Below are positions 37,881 through 50,515 of a DNA stretch of 64,000 nucleotides, in pieces (position 1 is the first letter of the stretch; the number at the start of each line of letters is the position of its first letter). The position numbers and the translations under genes were made by a program. The notes below the pieces were generated by a model. That model searched no databases. It worked only from the letters and a program-made list of their open reading frames with translations, and had not been told where the DNA came from. Source of the stretch: Epiperipatus broadwayi (lineage: Eukaryota; Onychophora; Udeonychophora; Euonychophora; Peripatidae); contig JAQFVV010000072.1 in NCBI GenBank assembly GCA_028023455.1, positions 3,180,501 to 3,244,500 on the forward strand, given 5' to 3'.

Positions 37881-39067
37881 GTATATGGTAAATTACTATA
37901 ATAAATGCGATATAAGGGACCTCTACTTAACCACAAGCTTATGCTTTGGAAGAAAAGAGGGGAACCCCTTCTTTACACACATATTCTTGAGGTTACAGTC
38001 TTAATAAATATTACTTATGTAATCAATGTGCTTATAATAAATGGTAAAATTGGAGCAGCTTTCTATTTTATCGTTATCTATAGTAAAATTCAGTATTTAA
38101 CCATCACCAGATGGTAGTGCATTTTAATTCCTCTTTCCACAGACCGATTTTCAGGTTTTGCTTTTATCAAAGATAGCATGGGATTCAAAACTAGAAATAA
38201 GACAGTTATGCCTCACTGATAAAGGCAAAAACCAGTCTGGGAATGATAGGGATTTTATCAAATTGTAATCAGTGAGTATTCAACCCTATTATACAATTAG
38301 AATGTTATTAATACAAAGTACTCTTTGTTATTCATTTCATTTCAAAATACTTAAATGGATTACTTAGAAATAAGAATTTCTGATGGCAGCTTATTACTAC
38401 TTCGATTTCATATCTGAATACAGGATTTATAGCTTTGCTATTATTTATTTATTTTTAATTGTATATCGATCCTGGCCTAGTAATTCCGATATATACATAA
38501 TTAAAGACAAATACAGCCATAATCTCCTTTACAAAATTTGTTTATTCTATGAACCAAATTTATCTTCACTCATATATATATATCAGCCTGTGATTCCATC
38601 TAAGTTTTGACTATATTCCAAAATTTCTCAATATGTATTTCCAACTGCATTTTATTGACAAAATGAAAATAAGGCCCAGTCAAGAATATCTCTATCTTCT
38701 GCTTCCATATAAGATGAAAATAAAGTGAAGCTAAATACGTAAAATATATAATTGGACATATATTTTGAAAATAACTATAGGATATCAAACGTTAGTAGAA
38801 TTACAAAACAATCTATATTATGTATAAGAATAGAGATAAATTTGGTTCAGAGAATAAGTAAAATTTGTCTTGAAAATGAACAATATATATATATATGTCC
38901 TATTACTTAAATATCAGGAATTTCTTTAGAAAATATATTTCTTATATCTTCCAAATAATATTGGCAGAAATAATTTAAAAATTTCATTCTGAAATCATTT
39001 CACTTGCTTCAATAGAACTGAATTGCATAGGACATTGTAAACCGCTTAAAAATATATAGATTACAAT

Positions 39068-39518
39068 AATTATAAGGGACTTGAACTCGGACTTTCAAGC
39101 TCCCTACATTTATCCAATCTATCTTATACAACTGATACAAATGCCCACATGTATACGAAAAAGATAAATGATTTCCAATATACTTCGTACTGAGTCAGCA
39201 CTCATCAGTTGGTCCAGATAACCATCTCCCACACTTATATTCAATCAGTGCTCAATTTATAATAAGATATCAAATCATTAAACTTTAACGGAGAAGCTTC
39301 AATCTTTATCCATTCATTCCATTGAAAATCTGAGGATGGAATGCTCAAAGCCCTTTATTGATGCCAATATTATTGTCATACCCATGCTGACCTTAAGTCA
39401 ATCTGACCCCAACACATAGGACTCTAATATGCCCATTTAATTATACAGAAGAGGGTCATATGTATCAGTTGGATAGATGTAGAAAGCTTGAAAGTTCGAA
39501 TCCAAGTTCCTTATAATT
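39068..39518 (-). mobile_element. family C element with long inverted ends
   Basis: The ends are inverted complements over about 65-80 bp: aattataagggacttgaact at the left, and RC of the right end aattataaggaacttggatt, both continuing with actttcaagct. The interior has the family core catcagttggtccagat. The right end contains gaaagttcgaatccaagtt, which looks like a tRNA box B, so SINE and foldback traits are combined. Copies: 48190, 49345, 59491 and 62711. Confidence 0.8.
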
Positions 39519-39946
39519 AAATTTAGTATAGACGATATACAGTGCATATATTTAATGATTACGATAATTGTGTAAAATAACAATTATATAATATCAATAT
39601 AGTTTATTTTTCAGCGATGATTATCGTTGGCAAAAGACACTTTTTTAACTTTAAAGATTTGCCCGATGTTTTATTACGAATGTAAAAAAATAACACATGA
39701 CTTTTATGTTTGATTAATGCAAAAAAAAAAAAAAAGTTTCCCAATAAGATTTGCTAAATGAAATAAATTTATTTAGTTACACTAAGAACAGTTGACTGCA
39801 TCTGCCCCCTAGTGGAAAATTGAAACATAATTATAGAAATTTAGTTGCTTTTTTTTATTTCCATCTTTCTTTTATAAAACAAAATATAATATTATATCAA
39901 ATTTATAGATTTTTTTTTATTGTAAATAATAAAAATGATAAATTAC

Positions 39947-40036
39947 CAGTGACTGTTTTAATAAAAACATCTTGTTCTGTTCCAACTTCGTTTTCGTCCC
40001 CTAGCAAATAGCCATGATAAATCTGGCCAAAAGTAC
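39947..40036 (-). CDS. RYK: RYK exon: Gly-rich loop and VAIK-type lysine
   Basis: Encodes 29 residues, TFGQIYHGYLLGDENEVG through VFIKTVT, with a split Gly codon at the start and a split Asp codon at the end. It supplies the second half of the glycine-rich loop and beta-3 strand, with Lys in the VAIK position (FIK). Acceptor AAAG lies before 40036; the donor is GTAATT, RC of 39941-39946. Length 90 nt, phase 1/1: a symmetric exon whose loss would keep frame but delete the ATP-loop lysine. Confidence 0.95.
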
Positions 40037-40829
40037 CTTTAATAGTAAAAAAACAACGAAGAAACATTATTAACTATATATATATATATCAACAATACCA
40101 TATCGATAAAAGTTAATATTTAGAAATATATATTTGGCAAAGTATTTCGTATAGGAAACATTAAAACTCAAAATTTCAAAAAAGAAAAAAAATGTAAAGG
40201 ACGTATATAGAAATAAAAAAATACTCTAAAATATAGCATTAATTACATTATATATATTTTAACTCTCACCCGATTTGTTCATTCTGATTAGAAAAAAAAA
40301 AACAATTTATTATTCACACAATTAAATATCATTCATTAAGAAAAATTCTTGGCTATTATGAGAACAGAAATTGCTAGAAGCATTCCGTTATATCTAACTA
40401 GAGTTTTAGAATCTGCCAAAGGATTTAACCATGCCGGACAATTTACACTAATATTAAACTAAAAAATTAATGAAGTATTGAATTACGCTTAAACGTAATT
40501 TATTTCTAACTTTCTCTGACTTGATTATTTAATGACTATGTAGAATTTTTTCAGAAATGAATGCAGATGTGGTCATATATAATGGTAAACAGGATATAAA
40601 AAGCCACTATCTGTTAATATGAACTGTATTACACACACATATATATTTATCATATATAGAGGGATGTGCTACTATAATCAGTTCCAAAAACTCATGTATC
40701 AGAGTATCCATTTGTTATTTCCATTTAATAGATACACTAAGGACAATCTATTCTAAGATCTAAGACTAGTACAAATTAATATCCACAACAATCATTTAAA
40801 CAATAATAATAATAATCATCACCATCAAT

Positions 40830-41760
40830 ATCCACCTGATCTATTGTGTTAATGATGAGTGACAATGTGGATAAACAGTTTCCAGGCCATTCTTCCCACT
40901 GCTTTTATGCAACCTTTCCAATATTGTTAACCCTATTTGTTCTGTAATGTCCTTTTCTTTTTGACCCATTTAGTACAATTCTAATCATACAGTTCCAGTA
41001 TATCCACCTGCCTCATCACATGTCTAAAATATTGTAACTTTCCCTGCTTTACCATCTTCATCAGTTGCCTCTGAGCATCTGCTATCACCATTTTAATAAT
41101 TCTCTTAGTCTTCCAATGTATCTCATGCATCCTTCAATATCTTTTCGTTTCTTCATTGTTTATGCCTCCAACCCATATATTGCAATAAATCATATCAATC
41201 CTACAATAGCCTGTATTTTGTTTCCACATTTATGCCTCTGAATTTCTCTGAGCACCAATTTTGTAAATGCCTTTGATGTAATGCCAATAGTAATAATCAT
41301 GTATTTATCTCTGTATGATAACTATCTAACTTTGTTTAGTCTGAAGTCCAGATAGACATTCTCCACTGATTCTTATCCCCCTGCTTATATACAGTATCTT
41401 TGTTTAGTTTGAAGTTAGCCTCAATTCATACTCAAGTTTTGCCAGAACTAATGTTCTTTCTCTGATATTGTCATTAAAACTACAATCAAAGCTTTACTCT
41501 TTCCACCTTTGCTATAATACTGAATAAGTACGGTGACAACTCACATCCCATTTCCCTTCTTCACCCACTTGAAATTAATCCAACTTTGTTTATGCTATTC
41601 ATATTCTGGTTTTTTGTTTCCTATATAAAAAAGATAACAGTTGTACTAAATATGGAAATCCCATCTATATTTGGCATTGCTATCTAACGCTTATCATGAC
41701 ATACAGAATCAAAAGCTTTTGGATAATTTATAAATCATTGATGCATTTTGATGCAAAATC
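40830..41760 (-). pseudogene. RTE-type LINE reverse transcriptase, heavily decayed
   Basis: On the minus strand, short frame pieces match the LINE order: a NYPKAFDSV motif (RT domain) near 41720, GCELSPYLFSI near 41560, and RQLMKMVKQGKLQYFRHVMR near 41060, the piece that usually precedes the RTE C-terminus. Many stops and frameshifts; not functional. Ends near a (TCA)/(AAT)n tract at 40803-40830. Confidence 0.7.
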
Positions 41761-42318
41761 AAAAATATGTGTCCAGAATTAATTTCCGAGTTTGCATTGA
41801 CCCAATGTGTAAATTTGAAAATTCAATTTTTGTAAAAAAAATCAACATTTTAAAAGCATAAATAATCTTTCTACAAAAAATATAAACAAACTTAGATCTT
41901 AACATGTATATTAATTAGTTCTTTGTTTTTCTGGCTCACAGTTAAAATTATATAATATATATGCTAAAGATGCAAATAAGTGGATCAGTGAATACATTTG
42001 ACAGCCAAGTCCTACAAAACATGAAGAAAATATCTGATATTCTAGTCAAAGCAGACATGTTTTGCTCACATGGGTGATGTCAGACAATAGTATTCATAAT
42101 AATATTTGCATTCATTGAAACAATTCTAATTTAATCAGAATGTGTTTGATGTACAATTTGTTTACGAAAAGAATGTTTGTTATGGCAAATCCAAGATATT
42201 TATACATGTGTAAGTAGCTCGTAAAATCTATCCAAAACCATAAAATCATAAATTTGAAATTTTCTATTGCTGTGAACTTTTGTCTATGACTGAAATAATA
42301 ATAATATGCATGTCTTGC

Positions 42319-42428
42319 ATGGTTTGGTGCGGTAGTAGAGCAGCAGACACCGGAGCTCAGAGTTCGGAACAAGACTCAGTTCTATCACTTCGGGTGTTTA
42401 AACTTATGAATCTCTCAGCAATGAATCA
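42319..42428 (+). mobile_element. tRNA-derived SINE
   Basis: ggtttggtgcggtagtagag is a box-A-like head and cagagttcggaac a degenerate box B, followed by a diverged tail aacttatgaatctctcagca. Related to the copies at 52242 and 59063. Confidence 0.65.
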
Positions 42429-43727
42429 TTCAATTTTTTATTTTATTTATTAAATACACATTAGAGAGAATACATTTTTTATAACAACTTAAACGAATAA
42501 TATAAAAGAGAAAATTTTTAGCTGCATTAATTTTATAAACCATGGAAATACGTTAGAAAAGTGCAGCGATGAAGCGAAAGCAATGACAGCAGTAGACAAA
42601 ATCGCTAGAAACATAAATAAATAATGTTACAAAAGCTCTAATATATTCTTTATAAATATTCACTGTTGGTTAAAAAAATATTTTTATTTCACTAAAAACA
42701 AGACTTGGGTGACGTTGTGAATCTCAATCAACAATATATTTAAAGTTACGATGAAATATAGTTACTGTTGTTTTACTTGTCATTAGTGACGAATGCGGCT
42801 ATTGCTAATTGAAATTTTTGTAAGAATACTTTATTAGTAGAAAAAAAACTGGCAATATTACAAATTTCAATTATCTTACAGACTAAAAAAAAAAAAATCT
42901 TTAGTGGTCATCTACCTTTGTTAATAGAATTAAATATTTTCCATTATTTTGTATAAATTCATCAGATCTGAACTGCTAAAAAAAAATAATAATTTTTATT
43001 ATTTTTCAATTCCAAAGTATATATATTTTAGGACAATGAAGCACAAGGGGCATTGTTAGCTGTAAAAGTAAGTGATGGGTAGAAAATCCATTCAAAAGAA
43101 CAAAAAAAAAAGCGATCAATCTTATTAAAATATAAGTGAAATGATCTCTCACCATGACACATATATTCAGATTGGCAAGTAGCCACCATTTGCAATTACG
43201 CATTCACGCAGATCAGGTTTCTCCGATAAACGAAAATGAAATATCAAGTCAGACTGGACATTACATCAGAAATATGAATCTAATCCTTTCAATAAGGGTT
43301 CTTTCCATATTATTCTTGAACCACTTCTGAATAAACCCCACATTGTATAGCGAAAGAACACGAGAAAGTCATATGACAAATGTAATATCTTCATCATAAT
43401 TTATTTTTGTGTTTATTTATTTTTTGAAAAACAAAATTTATTTTTAATATCGTAAAATTATTATTTTTTTATTGACTTTATTGAATTTTTACAATTTTTT
43501 CCTGATAAAGTTTTTTCATCTATCAACTTATTTCCTTTATGTTAACTTGTGTTACCTAATAAGAGTTTCACTAATTTTAATAGAAAGATTCTTCACTAAA
43601 ATTACTTTGGAAAAACTGACTTAAGATTTGCTGTCAAAATATAAAAAAATTTTGCGCAAAAATAATACTATTTTTTCCAAGGAAAAATGAAAGAGAATCT
43701 TATTTGAAATAAGTAATTTTTTTTCCC

Positions 43728-43828
43728 CCATGTCATAGCATTTGCCCGGATGCGAACACACAACCGTCTGCAAACAACTACTTGCTTGTAAGGCGGCTGC
43801 GATGACCTCTCGGCTAACAACGCTTAAC
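43728..43828 (-). mobile_element. class-II tRNA-like SINE, copy 1
   Basis: On the minus strand: GTTAGCCGAGAGGTCATCGC (box A of Ser/Leu-type tRNA), a long variable-arm-like segment, then a degenerate box B. The second copy, at 63710, is better preserved. Mismatched stems argue against a working tRNA gene. Confidence 0.7.
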
Positions 43829-45680
43829 AAGTAATCTTATTTGCACCATAAATAAATAATTGAACAGATTAAGCTAGGAGTATCAATCTAGTAATAAAGT
43901 TAAGAATGAATTTTAATAGTTAAATTAGAAATAAAAAAAATTGTTAAATGTTATCAAAACTACCATTAGATCGAATACGGATATTATAAATTAAATTTGA
44001 GTTGAACATGATGACTTTTATAAAATTACCATTTAAAAAAACTCTAACGATCTCATTTTTTTAAAAAGGCATTTAATAAAAATCCCCCTTGTTCTATTTT
44101 ATGATGATGTCATTCCATCTCTAAAATAAAAATATTAACATGTAAGGCCCTGTAATATAACAGTTACATAAGAAACCCCATTTTTGCAGTATTGATTATT
44201 AACATTCACTTAATTAATTTTCAATCTAATATATATATATATGAAGACACTTATGTAGTGTATGGATTTTTTTTTTAAGACCTTAACTATCAGCGAAATA
44301 TCACAAAGGAATTTGCAGAGAGACATTTCCAATCAGGAGGTAGACTAACTAATGACTTCATTGGGTCCTTCAACTCTACATTATAGCTATTCAGTTAACA
44401 ATTATTAACTATGTGGTTCGTGATTTGGGTATGTCCACATATACATAAATCACTGGCTGTTAGATTTTATTTACGAGTCAATAAGCGCAATGAACACACA
44501 ATGACCTAAAACTGTTGTTGAGGCTCCAGTTGAATCTAGGAAGATCAAATCCAGTTTACTGTTGGATCTGTAAAAAGGAATTTATATGGAGTCTAATTCC
44601 AATTCTTATATCACAATTTTTCGATTGTGGATTCTTGATTGATCATCCAGAAGATCAATGAAGAAATACAGATGGGCAAGGATATTTCTATATATATAAT
44701 AAACTAATAATGAATTAAAGAATCTAAAATGAGATTTCCTATATTAATCGTTAAAGATAAACTTCACAGATGCTCTTGACCAGTTTATGCTCGATGATTT
44801 CAGATCATAATTGTGGTAACAGTGATGTTTGTTACTTTTGTGAGTATACTATTTACTAACTTCATTATAATTACAGTGACGATTCATCATATTTTTGAAT
44901 GTTATCTTTTTCTTCTCATGTTTCTCTCCTCACAAATTGCCTTGATCTTTTGAGATCTAAAGACGTGCTGCCTCATCGTCTCATGTTCCAGAAATAAGAA
45001 AGTGAGTGTGAATTTGTTTTATCTCTGATATAGAAATATTAATATTAACTGGCTCTAGATCTTGAATTTGATCCTATCTTCCCAGGAATCCCTTTTCATG
45101 ACATTTGATAGATAGAGTATGCAACATGTGACCAATCCAAAATTTGACCATATGCTTAAATTTGTCTACCATTTAAATTACTATATTATTTACTAATAAG
45201 TTTATTGATAATTAAATTATAAAAGAACATTAAAAATAAACGTACATGATAAATATAGTAGATATCATACAATTAATAAGTCTATTAATTGCTCTCATTA
45301 ATTATATTAGTTATATAATTAGAATTCAATAACATTTATAAATACTACCAAATGATTGGTTAATAAGATTTTTTAGGCTGCAGATAGAATACTGTTAATC
45401 CAAATTACTCAAAAACTTCTGTTATGAAAACAAAATTTCAAAAACGATCTTCAATTTTTTTACAAAACAATAACAACATTTATAAATTAATAAGCCTAAC
45501 TGCAATGAGAAGTCTGTCTTTTTTTTTTTTTTTTGATGTCTTAGCAAGAGTTTGAGTTTAGGATTAAAAAAATAAAAAAATTCACAAAAGTGAAAGGGCC
45601 AGGGATTGTGAATTAATAGTATTTTATCCATATCTTATATACCTAAAAAGTAAATGAATAAATAAATAAATATATGTTAC

Positions 45681-45812
45681 CTTCAAGGATAAGATCTCTG
45701 AGTGATATTTTATTTCTCTCGACTCTGATTTCGTTCATCTTTTCTTGGATATCTACTGGCCTAAGATCATTCATGACTGGGGCAGGAGAAAAACGTCTAA
45801 CGCTAGAATAAC
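45681..45812 (-). CDS. RYK: RYK exon: juxtamembrane to start of Gly-rich loop
   Basis: Encodes 43 full residues from YSSVRRFSPAP to SLRDLILE, with split codons at both ends (Ser on the 5' side, Gly on the 3' side). The end, DLILEG, is the beginning of the nucleotide-binding loop that continues in the next exon. Acceptor TTTTTTAG abuts 45812 and the donor GTAACA is RC of 45675-45680. Phase 1 on both sides, so this exon could be skipped without frameshift. Confidence 0.95.
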
Positions 45813-46699
45813 CTAAAAAATATAAAACGCAGCTTTTAATAAATAAATAAAAAATGATTTAAAAAAAAAAAAATCCAACTCATCTTTAATATTTTAAAAA
45901 ATTATACCTTTTCTGATAATCTACTCAATTTAATACCTTAAAAACTATTCTGAATATATAAAAGACAAAAAAACTGCAAGATATTACCACATCTATTACT
46001 TTATCAGTAATTACTGAGATGTAAAATATACATTAATTAAAACTAGAAGCAAAAAGCAATTAAAACAGACCATACAAACTGTTGATGTGCCTATTTCTTC
46101 AGGAACACCAGTAAATTTAAAGGAGATCTTTTAAACCATTTAAAAACATTAATAAACTTTGAATGATATTAATAAGATAACTGATACACTAAATTAAGAA
46201 CAGCTACACAGAATAAAAAAATAGTTCAGTAAATTTTCAGTGAGAGACAAAGCAACTTATGTATAAAGACAAAATATAAAAAGGATCCAATTAGAGTCAG
46301 CAGATGCCAAAATTCTGTTTTTGCCTTTTTAGGTACAAAAAGAGATTTAAAAATGACATAAAAAGTACAACTTTGAAATGGTAAGAAAATATACACACTG
46401 GAAATGACACAGTCGAGCTGTGATCCACAGATCTTGAATTTAGAATTTGTGTCGCTATCTACTGCACAAACCATGCAGAGCAAAAAATAGAAGTCATAAA
46501 AACAAAAACAACATTTTGGAATACGAAGAAAAGGATGATATTATAAAAATGTGCTAAAGAATTCACTAAAAATATTGTACAGTAATAAAAAGGATGTACA
46601 GTTAAAACTATGAAGAATGGAAAAGCTCCAAAACCAAAAAAAAAAAAAAAGGACAGAATTACTAGACATTTAAAATTTACTGGATTAAAAAATAAAGAA

Positions 46700-47910
46700 G
46701 AAATTGTCGGCAAAGCTATATACAAAAGGTATAAATGATAAAGATTGTACAGATGACTGGAACAATACAGTAGTGATATTGATGCTTAAGAAAGATAAAA
46801 ATATTCATATAAGAAATTATAGAGCTGTGAGTCTGATAAACTCAATACAAGATCTTTATGAAGATTATTATAACTCATTTAAAAAAAGAAATCAAATCAA
46901 ATGAAAGAATAAACCGGATTTAAAAAGGGTTTCAGCATAATGGTTCGCTTCCAAGTATTGAGAGAAATTATAAAAAGAACCCATGAATATGCGTTGCCAT
47001 TATGCTTTGGATTTGTAGATTATGAAAAGACATCTGATTCTATAAGTATTTCTATAATAATTTGGAAATATGAAGATGGAGACCAGAATATTGTCACACT
47101 CTGAAGAATATTTATCAAAGTGCAACAGAAGCGATCAGAAGCTTAATAAAGCTGTACAATGGGGTGAATCCATATTTCCAAAACTTTTTAACTTCACTTG
47201 CATGGAAAAGAATTTGTGGATTAAAAAGAAAAATTAAGAGAGTAAACGTAAATGGAGTTAATTGAAGTCATGTAGATTTTGCACCTGATGTGGCTATTTT
47301 TGTAAATAGCTCCTGAAAATGTTACAAGAGTTATCTGATGAAAGCAAAAAAGTAAGATTAAAATTATACTAAAAAAACAAAACAAACTAAAATAATGTTC
47401 AGTGGCTTTTCGAAAAGAAGAAAATAGAGATTGGTAATAATGAACTAAAAAATTACAAATATGTTAGTCAAATGCTTAATAATTTAATGGATAATTTTAA
47501 TCCAAATAATTAACTGAGATGACATGTTTTTGGTGGAAATAATGTTAATGTTAAAAGTAAATATATGTGCTTGAAAAAAAAATAAAATCAATGTTATTTG
47601 TAGGTTTAAGAGTTGGACACTTAATAGAACAATAAAGAAATTTCAGATTTGGCAGCAAAGTCTGGAAAGATATTACTGACATTACTGAAAGAATTAAAAA
47701 GCTAATACAAAATCAGACTCCTATGCCAATAAAGAAGATGATGATCAATGGACAACTGAAGTCTTAAACAGGAACCTATGAAATTGAAGTAAAAAAAGAC
47801 CAAAAGACGATAGAAAGAATGAGATAAAAAATGATATGAAATTATAAAGTAAAGAATCTGTATTAAATTCGGAGGACTTCAACCTGTTGTGGATGGATGA
47901 TTATTGAAAA
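46700..47910 (+). pseudogene. RTE-type LINE reverse transcriptase relic, plus strand
   Basis: Frame pieces in LINE order: DWNNTVVILMLKKDKNIHIR and NYRAVSLINSI (RT start) at 46760-46850; EYALPLCFGFVDYEK near 46990; a broken stretch; KMLQELSDESKK-like pieces near 47320; SMQRFQ-like FRFGSK region and DITERIKKL near 47680. Several stops and frameshifts break it. The LINE is in antisense orientation to RYK. Confidence 0.75.
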
Positions 47911-48189
47911 CCACATTTATATAAGTAAAATTTTATAAAATGCAATACAAACACTATTTTTACCGAACATATTTTTGGTTTTACTCGAGTAAATGAGAAA
48001 CATTTATTTTTGCTAGACTTTCGATGCAAAAATATTGGAAGTTAGGAGTAAATTAATTATTTTAAAAAATAATAAGTCTTAATACATCGAGTGACATCTC
48101 ACTTGCATACAATATTAACATTTTGGTAAATTATGCTTTATATATTGTTTAGGGGTGATCTGCTTTCATGCATTTACATTTATAAACGA

Positions 48190-48603
48190 CCCCCCCTCTC
48201 CACTCTAGCTCATAACATTGATACACCTGAACACATATATGTTGAAAAGATAAATAATCACCAATATATGTATTTCATGCTAAACCAGCAATCATCAGTT
48301 GGTCCAGATTACCATCTCTACACATATATGCTATAAGTGCTCAGATATATATTGATAGCCAATCTTTATACTTTAATGGAAAGGTTTCAATCTACTCCAC
48401 ACTCCAACTCTTCAATCGTCCATCCAATTGGCTATCTTAATATACATCTAAGCACTTATAGCATATATGTGTAGAAATGGTAATCTGGACCAACTGATGA
48501 TTGCTGGTTTAGCATGAAATACGGATATTGGTTATTATTTATCTTTTCAACATATATGTGTTCAAGTGCATCAGTGTTATGAGATAGAGTGGAGAGTGGT
48601 GGG
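48190..48603. mobile_element. large foldback of family C (173/177-bp arms)
   Basis: Arms 48190-48362 and 48427-48603 are inverted complements at high identity; both read tctccactcta, aacacatatatgttgaaaag, atgctaaaccagcaatcatc, agttggtccagattacc and ctacacatatatgctataag. A 64-nt centre separates them. Two family C units in head-to-head arrangement, or one duplicated by inversion. Confidence 0.93.
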
Positions 48604-49344
48604 TTGTGTGAATGTCTGTGCTCATATACCCTATATATTGCATTTATAAACTAATTCTTCAGGGTCGTTTGAAAGTTTAAATTGACTATTTCTTAGTCTG
48701 CTTTCAAAAACAGTTTACATTTGACTGTTTAATGAGCTCTATTTAAACTTATTTGAATTATAAATTCCAATCTCTTTCAATGAAGTGTTAATCTTTAGTA
48801 TCCATACAAACATTTTTTTTACTTTAAGTAATAAACTTTATTAAACAAACATTTAAATATGTACAGGAAATATCTACAAATTAGTTTTGATTCACTTTAT
48901 CCGTTACACCAAATTTATCAGTCCTGTCCCCAAAGCATCACAATGCAAATCTATAAGACTCTCATTATTGAAATGTTATTATTAAATCCTAGAGTTCGGC
49001 CTTACAAATTGTATTCCTAGTTTAAAACATGGAACCTTTCTTCTCTCTTGAGAGATCCTCTATTTTACCACTCTACGTACTTTTACTGTCTTATTTCTCT
49101 TTGTATGTATACTTTTACTCCCACATTTCACAAACAGTCATAGCAGTCCCTCCCCATACCATTTCCATAATCTTCTTTGACAATATTTCAAACACCTAGC
49201 AAAATAGTTGTCCCAATCATTGTCAAGTTTCTTCAATCAATTAAACTGTTTATTATCAAAGATTAAAGAATACCAGTTATCCATATAGTTTTCAATGCAC
49301 GTATTAGTGTTCATACAAACATATTAGATCATGGGATTTTGGTT

Positions 49345-49630
49345 ATCATCATCAGATTTTTAATGATATGGATGGCTGAAAAGTTGGAGTAGATTGAAGC
49401 CTGTCCATTAAAGGGTGAAGATTTGCTATCTTAATATAAACTGAGCACTGATTATATATTTGTGTAGGACATGATAATCTGAACCAACTGATGAGTGCTG
49501 GTTTAGCATGAAATACATATATTGGTGATTATTTATCTTTTCTACATGTGTGTGGTCATGTATATCAGTTGTATAAGACAGTGTGGATAGTTGAAGGGTG
49601 CTTGAAAATCTGAGTTCAAACCCCCTATAT
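49345..49630 (+). repeat. family C element copy
   Basis: Contains atcatcagatttttaatgat, aaccaactgatgagtgctgg, tttagcatgaaatacatata and the tail tctgagttcaaaccccctat, which has a box-B-like sequence. Confidence 0.75.
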
Positions 49631-50144
49631 TAGTTCATAGATAAAGGCGAATATCCACCTTTATCACAATAAAAACAAGTTGCCTTGACAACAAATAGTT
49701 TGAGATTCTTTATATTATTTGATATTATTTAGATGTCGACTGCTTCCATGTATTTACATTTATATATATTAAATTGAAGAACAATTCTTATAATAAACAA
49801 ATGAATTATTATTATTTAAATAAATTTTTAAAGAAAATGCGATTGTGAAGAAGATATTAAATGGATTAATATAAATGTTTACTCATACACATACATCTGC
49901 ACACATTTATAGGCAAAGGTGTATAGTCAAATGTATACTAAACTCTCCGACTAAAGGCTGATACAATAATTAGGTTACTGCTAACAAGCAATAATACTTA
50001 ATCATCATACAAGAGGGTTAATTTGCCAATGCCTATTATTTTATTAATATAATTTAATCTAACACCTCAATTTTAGAGTTACACCGTACAATTTGTATAT
50101 TATTATAGGTGGCAGCAATTTCTTGTGTATGAATATGGCCATTC

Positions 50145-50515
50145 CAGTTATGAAAAAAAATGAGAGAGGGGGAAAAAAAAGAATGTGAAAAAAAAAAAGA
50201 CACAAAAGTGGAAGAGGAGACAAAGGAAGAAATGGATAAAAAATGAAAGTAGAGAAGAAAACAAATGATGGAGAAAAAAGATGAAGGAAAAAAGAAGAGG
50301 GAAAGACACAAGATAGGAAGAAGAGAAAAAAAAGAAATGTGGGATAAAAAACGAAAGTAGAGGAGAAAAAAGATGAGGAAGAAAAGAAACAAACAAAAAG
50401 TAAAATGAATTTTTATACAGAAATGAAAATTTTAAATTACTTTTTACACAGTCCAATCCAAAACAATGATGAATTAAAAAAAAAGAGGTGGAAGATGAAA
50501 AAGAAAGAAGAGTAA
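50145..50515. repeat. purine-rich low-complexity tract
   Basis: About 370 bp of almost pure A/G on the + strand (ggaagaggagac, gaagagggaaagaca, and similar). The opposite strand yields open frames of Phe/Leu/Ser that are not genes. Confidence 0.8.

Larger units (their letters stand above)
26893..39946 (-). other. RYK intron (13.1 kb) with LTR element 1 and hAT element
   Basis: Phase-1 intron carrying a SINE (27750), three family A copies, a hAT-type element (29298-30429), Pol-less LTR element 1 (32960-37669), a repeat next to it (37681-37880) and a family C element (39068-39518). The parts 31220-32950 and 37900-39060 show only AT-rich DNA. Confidence 0.85.
40037..45680 (-). other. RYK intron (5.6 kb)
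   Basis: Phase-1 intron. It holds a decayed RTE LINE (40830-41760), a SINE (42319-42428) and a class-II tRNA-like SINE (43728-43828). The part 43830-45680 shows only AT-rich DNA. Confidence 0.8.

Noticed and set aside
50054-50456. Two minus-strand open frames of Phe/Leu/Ser
   Set aside because: Opposite strand of a purine-rich low-complexity tract.
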